64,000 nucleotides of DNA from Microlunatus endophyticus (GCF_014646195.1 NZ_BMMZ01000015.1:57116-121115), one strand, 5' to 3'. Shown: positions 43,621 to 52,443, numbered from the stretch's first letter. Notes: a model not told the origin generated them from the sequence alone. Numbers and translations: made by a program.

Positions 43621-45270
43621 ATGGGGGTTCTCAATCGCGGGCTGCTGACGACAGTGTTGCGCGCCGTTCTGACGCTGTGTGTGAGTGCCGTGCTCGCGGC
43701 CCCGCTGGCTGTCGCGTGGGGGATCGGTCGGACCGAGATCACCGACTATCTCGGCGCCAATGAGGTGACGATCGCCGTCGACTACACCGGCGAGACCCGG
43801 TTGGACCTGGGCCTGCTCGGGAATGCCTACCTGCCGATGGCGTACGGGCCGGTCGGTCTGACCGTGACGGCGCACGGATTCTCCGACGGCGCCGACGGCT
43901 CGATCCTGTCCGAGAACACCCTGAAGTCCTATCTGAATCTCTACTACGACCCGCAGCAGGCGATGGCCGGCATCGAGCAGGGACTGGTGGACAACGCCGT
44001 CGGGCACATCGTGTGGGCCGAGATCACGCTGGTGCTGATCATGATCGGCTGGACCCAGCGGCGTCGGTTCCTCAGCCCGCGGCTGGTGCGGATCAGTGGC
44101 GGCCGGCGCGGCGTGCTCGGCTATCTGGTGGTCATGATCACCGTCTCCGCCGTGGTGATCGCACCGCCGGCACGACAGCCGACCGAGCGCTATGACGTCA
44201 CCGTCGCCGACGGGACCCGGTTCGCCGGCCTGACGGTGGATTCGGCGGTGCTCGCCGACCTCCTTGATCGCGGAGTCGCCGGGGTGAGCAAGATGGCCGA
44301 TCGGCAGCAGGCGTCGATGAACGACTACGTCGACCAGGTCACCTCGCAGCTGATCAAGGACTCCTACAAGCTGTCGCCACCACAGCCGAGTGAGCAGTTG
44401 ATCTTCGGGATCAGCGACCTGCACTGCAATCTGGCGATGATCCGGATCTGGAGCCAGCTGGTCACAATGACCCAACCGGAGCTTGTCTTCAGCAACGGCG
44501 ACGACACCATGAACGGCACCGCTACCGAGAAGTCCTGTGTCACCCGCGAACGGGCGATCGCCGCGAACCGCCCCTTCGTCGACGTTGGTGGCAATCACGA
44601 CTCGCCGATCACCGAACGGCAGATGAAGGATGCCGGGGCGACGGTGCTGGACGGCAAGGTGACCGAGGTCGACAGCGTCCGCTTTCTCGGTGACGACGAC
44701 CCGCAGTACAACCCGCCCTTCAGCACTACGCGGATCCAGGAGCGCAATGAGGCCGAGGCGCAGCTCGGTCAGCGGATGATCAACCAGGCCGCCGGCCGCA
44801 ACGTCGACGTGATCTCGGTCCATCAGCCCGACGCTGCCTGGCCCATCGTGCGGGCGACCGAACCGCCGGCGAAGTTGATCACCTGGGGACACCTGCACGT
44901 CCAGTACGGACCCGAGGTGATCACCCATCCCGACGGCTCCTGGACCGTGGCTCTCCAGATGGGCACGGCGGGTGGTGTTGCGGCGCCGACCATCACGTCC
45001 TTCAGCACGCCCTTCAGTCCGCCCCGAACGTCGGCCGACGGCTACTTCTTCTATCGCGACCGGGCGACCGGGTTGATCACCGCGGTCCAGCCGGTGCACT
45101 GCATGCCCAACGGATCGGTGGTCGTCGACGACAAGATCCCGACCGGTGATCTTGCCGATCTGCCGCCCGAGACCCGCAACCGGCTGGGTGGTGGCGCGGC
45201 GACGCCCAGCCCGACGGGAACGCCGGTGCGGTCGCCGGATCCGTCACAGACCGCGACCCCGGCGCGCTAG
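43621..45270 (+). CDS. Membrane metallophosphoesterase
   Basis: 549 residues from ATG 43621. A hydrophobic N-terminal helix (TTVLRAVLTLCVSAVLAAPLA) and a second pair near 120-190 (HIVWAEITLVLIMIGW, GYLVVMITVSAVVIA) anchor it. The C-terminal half is a calcineurin-like phosphoesterase with GISDLHCN, FSNGDDT, VDVGGNHDS, SVHQPDA and TWGHLHVQYG, a full set of metal-binding motifs. It probably acts outside the membrane on a phosphate ester or nucleotide; the substrate is unknown. The stop overlaps the convergent SpoIID gene stop by 4 bp. Confidence 0.85.
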   Translation: MGVLNRGLLTTVLRAVLTLCVSAVLAAPLAVAWGIGRTEITDYLGANEVTIAVDYTGETRLDLGLLGNAYLPMAYGPVGLTVTAHGFSDGADGSILSENTLKSYLNLYYDPQQAMAGIEQGLVDNAVGHIVWAEITLVLIMIGWTQRRRFLSPRLVRISGGRRGVLGYLVVMITVSAVVIAPPARQPTERYDVTVADGTRFAGLTVDSAVLADLLDRGVAGVSKMADRQQASMNDYVDQVTSQLIKDSYKLSPPQPSEQLIFGISDLHCNLAMIRIWSQLVTMTQPELVFSNGDDTMNGTATEKSCVTRERAIAANRPFVDVGGNHDSPITERQMKDAGATVLDGKVTEVDSVRFLGDDDPQYNPPFSTTRIQERNEAEAQLGQRMINQAAGRNVDVISVHQPDAAWPIVRATEPPAKLITWGHLHVQYGPEVITHPDGSWTVALQMGTAGGVAAPTITSFSTPFSPPRTSADGYFFYRDRATGLITAVQPVHCMPNGSVVVDDKIPTGDLADLPPETRNRLGGGAATPSPTGTPVRSPDPSQTATPAR

Positions 45271-47141
45271 ACGTGCGGGGTGATCTTGGTGAACCAGTCC
45301 GACATCAGTCCGAGCGAGGAACGCCAGGAGTCCGCGACTCTGGTCACCGACTTCGTCGTTCCGGTCGCCGACGTCGCCTTCAGCGTCTTGACCTGTCCAC
45401 TGCCGTATTTCGCGGTGATCGTCACTGACCTGACTGTCGGAAGATCGAAGATCTTGGACAGCGTCGCCTCGCTGACCGTGTCGGTCCAGGCCTTGTCTGC
45501 TGCCGGCAGGCCGGCCGCCTTGGCGGTGTACGGGTCGGCAACGCCCTGCAGGTAGGCGATCTTGGTCGATCCGAAGACGTCCTGATTGGATCCCGTACGA
45601 CCTGAGGCACCGGTCGCGGCGAAGTAGGTCGTCTCGATGAAGTTGCCCTTGTAGGTGAGAATCTTGTCGCTGGTCTTGGTCGTCGTCGCGTCGACGGCCT
45701 TCTTCCAGGTGGACCCGTAGGAACCGCCCTGCTTGGACCAGCCGGTGTAGTTCTGCGACCGGGTGTCGTCGTACAGGTTGCAGTTGCACGCCGTGCTGGT
45801 ACTCCTCAAGATCGTCTGGACCGCGTAGCCGCGGGCCACGATCGCCTGCGCCTCGAGCGCCTGCAACCCCTTGCCGGACCCGGATGCTCCCCACGACGAC
45901 GGCATCTCGTCGATGCCGTACAGGTATTCGGTGTTGAGCAGCACGTTGTTGACGACGTTCGGCTGGGACTTGCCGTCGATGCCGGTGATCACCAGTTCGC
46001 CGTTGTGGTAGGTGCCCTGCGCCCCCCTGACCGTCGCGTACGCCGCCACACCGCTGGCCGAGTAGAGCGTCGTGCCGGACCACTGCACCTCGAGTTTGGT
46101 CCCGGTGTAGCTGGCAGCGCCGATCGTGATCTTCGGCTTGTGGGAGGCGATCGCGACCTTCATGGAGACTGGACCACTGCCGGATTTGAGCGTCTTCACT
46201 GTCGACGTGGATGCGTTGATCAGACGCCACTTCGGCTTGCCGGTGGTCGTCGGCGCGATCGTGATCGTCGTCGTGGTCTTGGAGTCCGAGCCCGGGCCGT
46301 ACACCTGCACGCCGATGCGACGGCTGGGGTTGGTTGATGCGCCGACCGTCGCGCCGGGGTAGTAGGTCTTGAGGATCTTCGCCGCCGAGTAGCCGTCGAG
46401 CGCCATCGCGTAGGCGCCGTACTGGGACATCCCGACGCCGTGCCCGTACCCCGAGCCGCTGATCATGAAGGATGACGGCGGTTTGACAGTGATCGTGTGC
46501 GACGCCGATGTCGCGACACCGGGCTTGTGGAAGCGGTATTTCGTCGTCACCGTCGGTGTGACGGTGACCGAGCCCTTGCCCTTGGTGATCTTGAGCGTGG
46601 TCACCCGTACCCATGCCGACCCGCTGTAGCGCTCGAGGGCGATCGTCGCGGTCGGCATCGCCTTGCCGTCATGGTGATAGGTCGCGCTGAGCCGGGTCGA
46701 GGTGCCTTTCACGATCGTCGTGCCCGCGGACCCGCCGAGCCAGTACGCCGCGTGCACGCTGAGCTTCACCGAGGCCGACGTCTTGCCGGTCGAGGTCCGG
46801 GCACGGTAGGTGGTGGTCGACGACGGCCTGACCGATACCTTGACCGTCCCTTTGGCGCTGGTCGTGGCGCCCATGACCCGCTTCCACCTAGACCCGGACT
46901 TGCGGTCCAGCGCGACTTTGCCGCGGTGTCCGGCGGTACCGGCCTTCCACATGATCGTGAAGGTTGTCGACTTGTCGGTGAAGCCGGTGGACGGGCCCGA
47001 AAGTGTCACATGCGTTGTGGCGGCCTCAGCCGGCGGCGGTGCGACGAAGGTCGTCACCACCAGAACCAGCGCGATGAGGCCGGCGAGGACAGCCGGACGT
47101 GGACGGACCGCGGGCAGGGCGAGCTGACGTGTCGGGGGCAC
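45267..47141 (-). CDS. Secreted SpoIID/LytB domain-containing protein
   Basis: 624 residues from GTG 47141; TTG 47180 is in frame but the signal peptide (PAVLAGLIALVLVVTTFVAPPPAEA) fits the later start better. Several bacterial beta-sandwich repeats rich in Thr/Ser/Lys follow (blocks such as FTIMWKAGTAGHRGKVALDRKSGSRW and STRLSATYHHDGKAMPTATIALERYSGSAW). The C-terminal SpoIID domain has GSGYGHGVGMSQYGAYAMALDGYSAAKILKTYYPGATVG, a Glu in VLLNTEYLYGIDEMPSSW, and QALEAQAIVARGYA. SpoIID relatives trim glycan strands of peptidoglycan. It may be a wall hydrolase of the vegetative cell. It is divergent from the tRNA at 47201. Confidence 0.87.
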   Translation of the reverse strand: MPPTRQLALPAVRPRPAVLAGLIALVLVVTTFVAPPPAEAATTHVTLSGPSTGFTDKSTTFTIMWKAGTAGHRGKVALDRKSGSRWKRVMGATTSAKGTVKVSVRPSSTTTYRARTSTGKTSASVKLSVHAAYWLGGSAGTTIVKGTSTRLSATYHHDGKAMPTATIALERYSGSAWVRVTTLKITKGKGSVTVTPTVTTKYRFHKPGVATSASHTITVKPPSSFMISGSGYGHGVGMSQYGAYAMALDGYSAAKILKTYYPGATVGASTNPSRRIGVQVYGPGSDSKTTTTITIAPTTTGKPKWRLINASTSTVKTLKSGSGPVSMKVAIASHKPKITIGAASYTGTKLEVQWSGTTLYSASGVAAYATVRGAQGTYHNGELVITGIDGKSQPNVVNNVLLNTEYLYGIDEMPSSWGASGSGKGLQALEAQAIVARGYAVQTILRSTSTACNCNLYDDTRSQNYTGWSKQGGSYGSTWKKAVDATTTKTSDKILTYKGNFIETTYFAATGASGRTGSNQDVFGSTKIAYLQGVADPYTAKAAGLPAADKAWTDTVSEATLSKIFDLPTVRSVTITAKYGSGQVKTLKATSATGTTKSVTRVADSWRSSLGLMSDWFTKITPHV

Positions 47142-47200
47142 GCTCGGTATGGTCGCGCACTTTCGGTCCCACCGCTGCAAGATCGTTAAGATCGCCTACG

Positions 47201-47274
47201 GCTCCCGTAGCCCAACCGGCAGAGGCAGGCGGCTTAAACCCGCCACAGTATGGGTTCGAATCCCATCGGGGGCA
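47201..47274 (+). tRNA. tRNA with UAA anticodon and short variable loop (Leu by anticodon)
   Basis: 74-nt cloverleaf: acceptor GCTCCCG with CGGGGGC, D arm with loop AACCGGCAGA, anticodon stem GGCGG/CCGCC with loop CTTAAAC, 5-nt variable loop ACAGT, and T arm ATGGG-TTCGAAT-CCCAT. CCA is not encoded. The anticodon by position is UAA (Leu UUA codon), but tRNA-Leu normally has a long variable arm, which this lacks. The island of redox genes and the duplicated segment start right after its 3' end. Confidence 0.75.
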
Positions 47275-47275
47275 C

Positions 47276-47330
47276 GAAAGTTCGAGCCTCGTGCGGTGCC
47301 TCCGCGCGATGGGAGGGTTCTCGAACTTTC
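47276..47330. repeat. 11-bp perfect inverted repeat after the tRNA
   Basis: GAAAGTTCGAG (47276-47286) and CTCGAACTTTC (47320-47330) are perfect inverted copies separated by 33 bp. They lie 2 bp after the tRNA 3' end, at the start of the duplicated segment. It could be a tRNA-transcript terminator or a recombination boundary. The second copy of the segment (54643 on) keeps only a damaged version. Confidence 0.6.
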
Positions 47331-47452
47331 CCGTCGACGGGGCTGACGTTCGCGTGTCGGTGGAAGACCTGGAGTCAGAGGATTCGCTGGGCCCATGACC
47401 AGTCCGCGCTGCTCCACGGATCAGTGGCGGGCGCTCATCATGGCGACGTGTG

Positions 47453-48100
47453 TTAGCTGGCGCGGGATTGTGTCGCGCGGAAGTTCTCGGCGGCGTCGGT
47501 CAGAGCGAGGTTGGCGTCGGCGCGCAGCGTCTTCGCGACAGTCTCGCGGCTCGTGTCGTTGAGGATGGCTGCGCCGATTCCGTCGGTGATGGCCTGGAGG
47601 ACCGCGACGAGCCCGTGGGCGTGCGTGAGCGCGATGAGGGGGTGCAGTGCGGGATCGGTCTCGGCGATCGCGTCGGCGATCGCGTGCGCTTGATCGTTAC
47701 GGAAGGCCAGGGCGCGGCGGCGCACCTGCTGGCTGCGCAGGCAGAGCGCTGCAAACTCGCCGCGCGCGATCGCGGAGTCGGCGAGGAAGCGGTCGACGTC
47801 CTCCTGGACGAGGACACGGATCGCGTCGGCCGGTGTGGTGCCCGGCTGCCGTTCGACGACGAGCCGGCGAGAGCGTTCGATCGTCTCTTCGGCTCTGTCG
47901 AGGACGAGGTCGGGCTTGGTCGGGAAGTAGTTGTAGACGGTCTGATCCGCGACCCCGGCGGCGCGGGCGATGTCGGAGACGGAGACGGCGTCGTAGCCGT
48001 GCTCGGCGAACAGGCCTGCGGCGACGTGCCCGAGCCGGTGCCGTGTCCGCAGCTTCTTCTGCTCTCGCACTCCCGGCGATGCGTCCATGGGCTCCATCAT
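47453..48100 (-). CDS. TetR/AcrR family transcriptional regulator
   Basis: 215 residues; ATG 48097 and ATG 48088 are possible later starts. The helix-turn-helix reads RTRHRLGHVAAGLFAEHGYDAVSVSDIARAAGVADQTVYNYFPTKPDLVLD, followed by an all-helical ligand domain. It is divergent from an FAD monooxygenase, with two palindromic sites between the genes, and should repress that gene and itself. A 3'-end remnant of a second copy lies at 54817-55040. Confidence 0.88.
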   Translation of the reverse strand: MMEPMDASPGVREQKKLRTRHRLGHVAAGLFAEHGYDAVSVSDIARAAGVADQTVYNYFPTKPDLVLDRAEETIERSRRLVVERQPGTTPADAIRVLVQEDVDRFLADSAIARGEFAALCLRSQQVRRRALAFRNDQAHAIADAIAETDPALHPLIALTHAHGLVAVLQAITDGIGAAILNDTSRETVAKTLRADANLALTDAAENFRATQSRAS

Positions 48101-48110
48101 GCCAATAAAA

Positions 48111-48163
48111 TATGGAGTTACTCCAACTTTGTGCTAGGGTCATCCGAAGTTGTAGTGACTCCA
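48111..48163. promoter_or_regulatory. Two TTGGAGT-N-ACTCCAA-type operators
   Basis: Two 15-bp palindromes, 48111-48125 (TTGGAGT-A-ACTCCAT on the minus strand) and 48149-48163 (TTGTAGT-G-ACTCCAA), are spaced 38 bp centre to centre in the TetR/monooxygenase divergent promoter. They are the expected TetR sites. Confidence 0.6.
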
Positions 48164-48194
48164 ATTTGCGAGTCGCGATGTCGATGGGAGGAAC

Positions 48195-49331
48195 ATGATG
48201 CAGTCGAATGAGACGAACGGGTCGCCACGTGTGCTGATCTCCGGGGCGGGCTTCGCCGGGCTGACGACCGCGTTCTGGATGCGCAGGCTCGGCTACCAGG
48301 CCACGGTCGTGGAGACCGGGCCGGGGCTGAAGAAGGGCGGGACCCCCGTCGACATCCGCGACGAGACGATCGGGATCGTCGAACGGATGGGCATCCTCGA
48401 CAAGATCCGCGCCAAGGCGCTGCCGCCACGCGCGACGGAGTTCGTGAACATCGACGGCGGGACGGATGCGCGGATGGAGGCCGAGACCCCGGGCGCGGAC
48501 GGGACGGTGCGCTCGTATGAGATCCACCGCGACGATCTCCTCGCGATCCTGTTCGCCGAGGTCGAGAACGACGTCGAGCTGCTCTTCGGCAACTCCATCG
48601 TCGAGCTGACCGACGTCCCAGGCGGCGTCCGCGCGTCGTTCCGCGACGGCTCGGTCCGCGATTTCGAGATCGTTTTGGGCTGCGACGGCAACCACTCCGC
48701 CGTCCGCAGGCTGCGGTTCGGTCCCGAGAGCGACTACAGCCACTTCCTCAAGAACTACTTCACCGTCGCCATCGTCGACGACACGTTCATCGCCCCCGAC
48801 ATCACCCGGATCCTGAGCCTGCCCGGCAGGACGCTGATGCTGAACTCCTACGAGAACACCACCGACATCGTCCTGACGTTCCATGCCGACGAGGAGATCG
48901 CCTACGACTACCACGACGCCGACGAGCAGAAGCGCATCCTGCGCGACCGGTTCGCTGGTGCCGGCGCCCCGTTCACCGACATGGTCGAGAAGGCGGAAAC
49001 GGCGGACAACTTCTACTTCGACAAGCTCAGCCAGATCAAGATGCCTGCCTGGACGACTGGACGGATCGCGCTGGTCGGCGACGCCGGCTACTGCGCCTCG
49101 CCCGCGGCAGGGATGGGCGGGTCGCTGGCGATCCTCGGCGCGACCGCCCTCCACGACGCCTTCGTCGCCGCCGATGGCGACATCGAGACCGCGTTCGCCG
49201 ACTACGAGCGTCTCCTTCGGCCCACTGTCGAGCGAATCCAGACCGAGGCCGTGGACTTCGGTGTCGCCATGTTCTTCCCCGACACCGAAGAAGCCATCCA
49301 GACACGCAACGCCTACATCACCGGGAACTGA
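48195..49331 (+). CDS. FAD-dependent monooxygenase (TetX/PHBH-like)
   Basis: 378 residues; ATG 48195 and ATG 48198 both follow GGGAGG. Class A flavoprotein monooxygenase motifs: VLISGAGFAGLTTAFWMRRLGY (FAD Rossmann), YEIHRDDLLAIL, VLGCDGNHSAVRRLRFG (DG motif), and IALVGDAGYCASPAAGMGGSLAILGA (GD motif). The family hydroxylates aromatic or polyketide compounds with NADPH and oxygen, and relatives include tetracycline-inactivating enzymes. The substrate is unknown here. TetR control is likely through the paired operators upstream. A 3' remnant of a second copy lies at 55042-55160. Confidence 0.88.
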   Translation: MMQSNETNGSPRVLISGAGFAGLTTAFWMRRLGYQATVVETGPGLKKGGTPVDIRDETIGIVERMGILDKIRAKALPPRATEFVNIDGGTDARMEAETPGADGTVRSYEIHRDDLLAILFAEVENDVELLFGNSIVELTDVPGGVRASFRDGSVRDFEIVLGCDGNHSAVRRLRFGPESDYSHFLKNYFTVAIVDDTFIAPDITRILSLPGRTLMLNSYENTTDIVLTFHADEEIAYDYHDADEQKRILRDRFAGAGAPFTDMVEKAETADNFYFDKLSQIKMPAWTTGRIALVGDAGYCASPAAGMGGSLAILGATALHDAFVAADGDIETAFADYERLLRPTVERIQTEAVDFGVAMFFPDTEEAIQTRNAYITGN

Positions 49332-49432
49332 GCGGACTCAACCGGTCGGCGCCTCTTGGCTGCCGAGTGAACGGCCTGCTCCGTAGGCCGTGCGGCCAGG
49401 AGAGTTCGGCGAGAAGCAGTCGCTCGAGCTCG

Positions 49433-50275
49433 TCAGAGATCGAGGAGTCGTTGTGCCCGACGCTCGTCGACCCCGCCTCGCCATCCGGCGAGGGGCATGG
49501 TGATATCGGAGCGAGGATTGCCGCCGGTCGAGGCCGCGCGCACCTCGCTCATGGGAACGAACCGGTCCCAACTCGGGCCGGGCGCCGGGCTGGGAAGGAC
49601 GCCGAACTCGGCCAGCCCGATCAAGATGCCGTAACGCTGGTACTTGTCCGTTCCGGCGACGATCTTGGCGCGGGCCATCGCCTTCTCCAGCCCGGACGCG
49701 GTGGTCCCGGGCGGCCGGGCGGCGATGAGAGCGATCAGTTCCGCGAGCCGCGCCCGGTCGTCGCCGGTCGGTGCCGGCAGCCCCTCGGCGACGGCTGCTT
49801 CGAGATCCGGGAGGTAGAGCCAGGGCTGTTCGTTCCACGACCAACCCAGGGCGAGCCGGAGCAGAGCCTCGGTGACATCGACCTCATGCCTGGTGCCGCG
49901 GACCGCCTCCAGCCCGCAGTCCGGCAACTCGCCGTCCTCAACTGAGGCAGTGCGGAGGAACCGTGCCCACCCGTAGGAGATGATCGTCTGACGCCCGCGG
50001 GGCGAGCTTCCCAAGCCCGCGACATACGCGGCGAGCACAGCATCAGGGTCCAGCGCCTCGGCAGCTGCGATCGATCGGTCGAGCACCCCTGAGGGCGCCC
50101 ATTCCTCGGTCGTTCCTACTGGCCATCCGAATCCTGACGCCTCCGCGAGCACCTCGGCGTCTCGTGCCGTCTCCGCGCCGGTCACCGTACCCGCGCGGGT
50201 ACGCCGGTACCCGTAGTACCGCATCAACGGCCCAAGCTCCTCCCCGCCCGGAATTCGACGAGGAGCCAACTGCAC
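49433..50275 (-). CDS. Protein of unknown function, duplicated in the island (copy A)
   Basis: 280 residues from ATG 50275. No family recognised. It looks soluble, mostly helical and acidic, with aromatic-rich segments (ALGWSWNEQPWLYLPDLEAA, ASGFGWPVGTTEEWAP) and RPPGTTASGLEKAMARAKIVAGTDKYQRYGILIGLAEFG. No signal peptide or membrane segment. A diverged copy with frameshift blocks lies at 55313-56065. The only context clue is its place beside TetR-controlled redox genes in the duplicated segment. Confidence 0.6.
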   Translation of the reverse strand: MQLAPRRIPGGEELGPLMRYYGYRRTRAGTVTGAETARDAEVLAEASGFGWPVGTTEEWAPSGVLDRSIAAAEALDPDAVLAAYVAGLGSSPRGRQTIISYGWARFLRTASVEDGELPDCGLEAVRGTRHEVDVTEALLRLALGWSWNEQPWLYLPDLEAAVAEGLPAPTGDDRARLAELIALIAARPPGTTASGLEKAMARAKIVAGTDKYQRYGILIGLAEFGVLPSPAPGPSWDRFVPMSEVRAASTGGNPRSDITMPLAGWRGGVDERRAQRLLDL

Positions 50276-50384
50276 AACAGCAGACTACCGATCCGTCCAG
50301 GCTCAGGAACCGGATCATCCGCGTCGGTGAGTAGGCGCTCTCGTGAGCTTGTTCGCGTTCGAGAGGGGGCCATCCGCCGTTCGG

Positions 50385-51409
50385 TCAGCGTCGTGGGGTG
50401 ACGCCGTTGAACCAGTTGTCGGCTGCTATGGCGCTGTCATGCTCCCGCCCGCCCGTTGCGCTCACTGCGTCGAGCGCCGTGATCTGTTGACTGCTGAGCG
50501 TGATACCTGCGGCCGCGGTGTTCTCACGGAAGTATGCGGTTCGTCGGGTGCCGGGGATGGGGACCACGTCGGGGGCTTTGGCGAGCAGCCATGCGAGGGC
50601 GATCTGTCCGGGTGTCGCGTCGACTTCGGTCCCGATCTGTTGGACAACCTCGATGGCGGTGAGGTTGGCCGCGAGGTTCTGATCGGAGTACCAGGGCATG
50701 CCGCGGCGATGGTCGGTTTCGCCAAGGTCAGCGCGTGAGGTGACGGTGCCAGTGAGAGCGCCGCGCCCGAGTGGACTGTATGGGACGAGCCCGATGCCGA
50801 GCTCGCGGGTGAGAGGGACGACCTCGCGCTCGATGGTGCGCTCCCACAGCGACCACTCCGTCTCGATCGCGGTGATGGGGTGCACGGCGTGGGCGCGCCG
50901 AATGGTGTCGGGTGCGGCCTCGGAGAGTCCGAGGTGGCGGACCTTGCCCTCGGTAACGAACTCGGACATGGCGCCGATCGTGTCCTCGATCGGAATCGTC
51001 GGGTCTGCTCGGTGCAGGTAATAGAGGTCGATGTGATCCGTGCGGAGTCTGCGCAGGGAGCGTTCGAGTCGCTCTCTCGCGTATGCGGGGCCGCCGTCGA
51101 TGCGCGCCTGACCTCCGCCGAAGGGCGCGGCGACGATCCCGAACTTGGTGGCGATCACGAACTGGTCGCGTCGACCGCTCATCGCGCGCCCCAGGACTTG
51201 CTCGCTGTCGCCGTACCCGTCGGAGGTGTCCAGCAAGCTGACTCCGAGCTGCTCGGCCGCATCGAGGATGTCGCGGGCTGCGGCGTCTTTGTCGAAGTCG
51301 CCCTGCCCGTAGGGGCTTCCGAAGCTCATCGCCCCGTAGCCGATCGCGCCCACGTCGAGTGCGCCGCTACCGTGTGATTCGGAGCCGAGGGGCGGACGGG
51401 AATGGTCAT
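50385..51409 (-). CDS. Aldo/keto reductase with an N-terminal frameshift
   Basis: The AKR body is intact (GAIGYGAMSFG, SLLDTSDGYGDSEQVLGRAM, VIATKFGIV, HIDLYYLHRADPTIPIEDT, VPIPGTRRTAYFRENTAAAG). The natural start is ATG 51409, which overlaps the upstream SDR stop (ATGA) and begins MTIPVRP. That frame then leaves the AKR frame at a run of four G's (51389-51392, C's on the coding strand). One extra base there would give a continuous MTIPVRPLGSESHGSGALDVGAIGYG. As sequenced, translation could only use a later start such as the GTG just before GAIGYGAM. Either a real lesion or a sequencing error. Third gene of the AKR-SDR-AKR operon. Confidence 0.75.
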
Positions 51410-52443
51410 GCGAGTCTCGCTTTCTGCTCGTTGATGCCGTGCTCGATGAGGCTTCGAGCGCATTCGACCGCGGTCTGCTCCGCGGGTCGCGGCGTCCAGC
51501 CGAGGATGCGTCGTGCCTTCTCGGTGGTGTGGCGGTTGCGGCGGCCGAGGGAGATCGTGATGGCTTTGAGGGAGGGGTTGAAGATCGAGGCGATTCGCAC
51601 GACGACGTTCGGCAACTGGCGGGTGGCAACCTGACCCGCCTGCTCGCCGAGAGCGGTCTTGAGGGCTTTGGCGATGTCGGCCATCCAGATGAACGGGCCG
51701 GTGCCGAGAAACCGCTGGCCGGCGGCTTCGGGGGTGGTCATGGCGCGGATGTGGAGGTCGACGAGGTCGCGGACGTCAACGACTTCCAGGCCAATCCGGG
51801 GGGCGCCGCGGAGTTGGCCGCGGAGCATCTGCTGGACGATCGACGCGGTGCCGACATTGTCGGCCGTCAGGATCGGGCCGAGCACGGCGCCGGGCAGCAC
51901 GGTTGTCAGTTCGGTGGAGCCGTCGGTGGTGGCGATGAAGTCCCATGCGGCCTTCTCGGCGATCGTCTTGGAGCGGCGATAGGCGGGCAGCGACGGGTCG
52001 TCGATCGTCCAGAGTGTCTCGTCGGTGACGCCCTCGGTCGTGTAGGACATCGGGCTTGCCGCGTTCGCCGCGGAGGTCATCACCACACGCTTGACGCCAG
52101 CGCGGGTTGCGGCGCGCAACACGCGGAGGGCGCCGTCGCGGGCTGGGGCGATGAGCGCGTCGGCGTCGGTCTCGCCGCCGTGCCCGAGCGGGGAGGCGAC
52201 GTGCAGCACGTAGTCGATCCCGTCCATCGCGGCATCCCACCCGTCGTCGGCCAGCAGGTCGGCGTGCACGAAATCGATCCTCCCAGCCGGGTCGACTGCG
52301 GTCGACACCGCGTCAATCACTGCCTGCTCCCGAGCGGTGGAGCGGACGGTGGTGCGCACGTCGTATCCGCGCTGGAGGAGGGCGACGATCGCCCAGCCGC
52401 CGACGTAGCCGGTGCCGCCGGTGACGAGGACCTTCTCGATCAT
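51406..52443 (-). CDS. NAD-dependent epimerase/dehydratase family protein (extended SDR)
   Basis: 345 residues from ATG 52443, with AGGAG on the minus strand 8 nt upstream; the open frame extends further but without protein resemblance. MIEKVLVTGGTGYVGGWAIVALLQRGYDVRTTVRS gives the Rossmann glycine motif, followed by DYVLHVASP, VVMTSAANA, and a YRRSKTIAEKAAWDF catalytic YxxxK. It resembles the dihydroflavonol-reductase/cinnamoyl-CoA-reductase type. It follows an AKR gene by 34 bp and overlaps the next AKR by 4 bp. Confidence 0.88.
   Translation of the reverse strand: MIEKVLVTGGTGYVGGWAIVALLQRGYDVRTTVRSTAREQAVIDAVSTAVDPAGRIDFVHADLLADDGWDAAMDGIDYVLHVASPLGHGGETDADALIAPARDGALRVLRAATRAGVKRVVMTSAANAASPMSYTTEGVTDETLWTIDDPSLPAYRRSKTIAEKAAWDFIATTDGSTELTTVLPGAVLGPILTADNVGTASIVQQMLRGQLRGAPRIGLEVVDVRDLVDLHIRAMTTPEAAGQRFLGTGPFIWMADIAKALKTALGEQAGQVATRQLPNVVVRIASIFNPSLKAITISLGRRNRHTTEKARRILGWTPRPAEQTAVECARSLIEHGINEQKARLA

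Larger units (their letters stand above)
47280..50292. repeat. Duplicated segment, intact copy A
   Basis: This 3.0-kb stretch (short spacer, TetR, FAD monooxygenase, 280-residue unknown protein) is repeated in the same orientation, with internal deletions, at 54643-56082. Long runs of identity are visible at both ends, such as TTCGAGCCTCGTGCGG at the left and GAATTCGACGAGGAGCCAAC at the right. Confidence 0.85.

Noticed and set aside
43552..45099. Long N-terminal extension of the VOC protein frame
   Set aside because: Antisense to the metallophosphoesterase; the VOC domain starts at ATG 43551.
47252..47274. tRNA 3' end as an integrase attachment site
   Set aside because: No second copy of the GGTTCGAATCCCATCGGG segment was found to the right in the window and no integrase gene is present; the far end may lie outside.
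48195..49331. Naming the monooxygenase tet(X)
   Set aside because: The fold and motifs are shared by many class A monooxygenases; substrate cannot be read from sequence.
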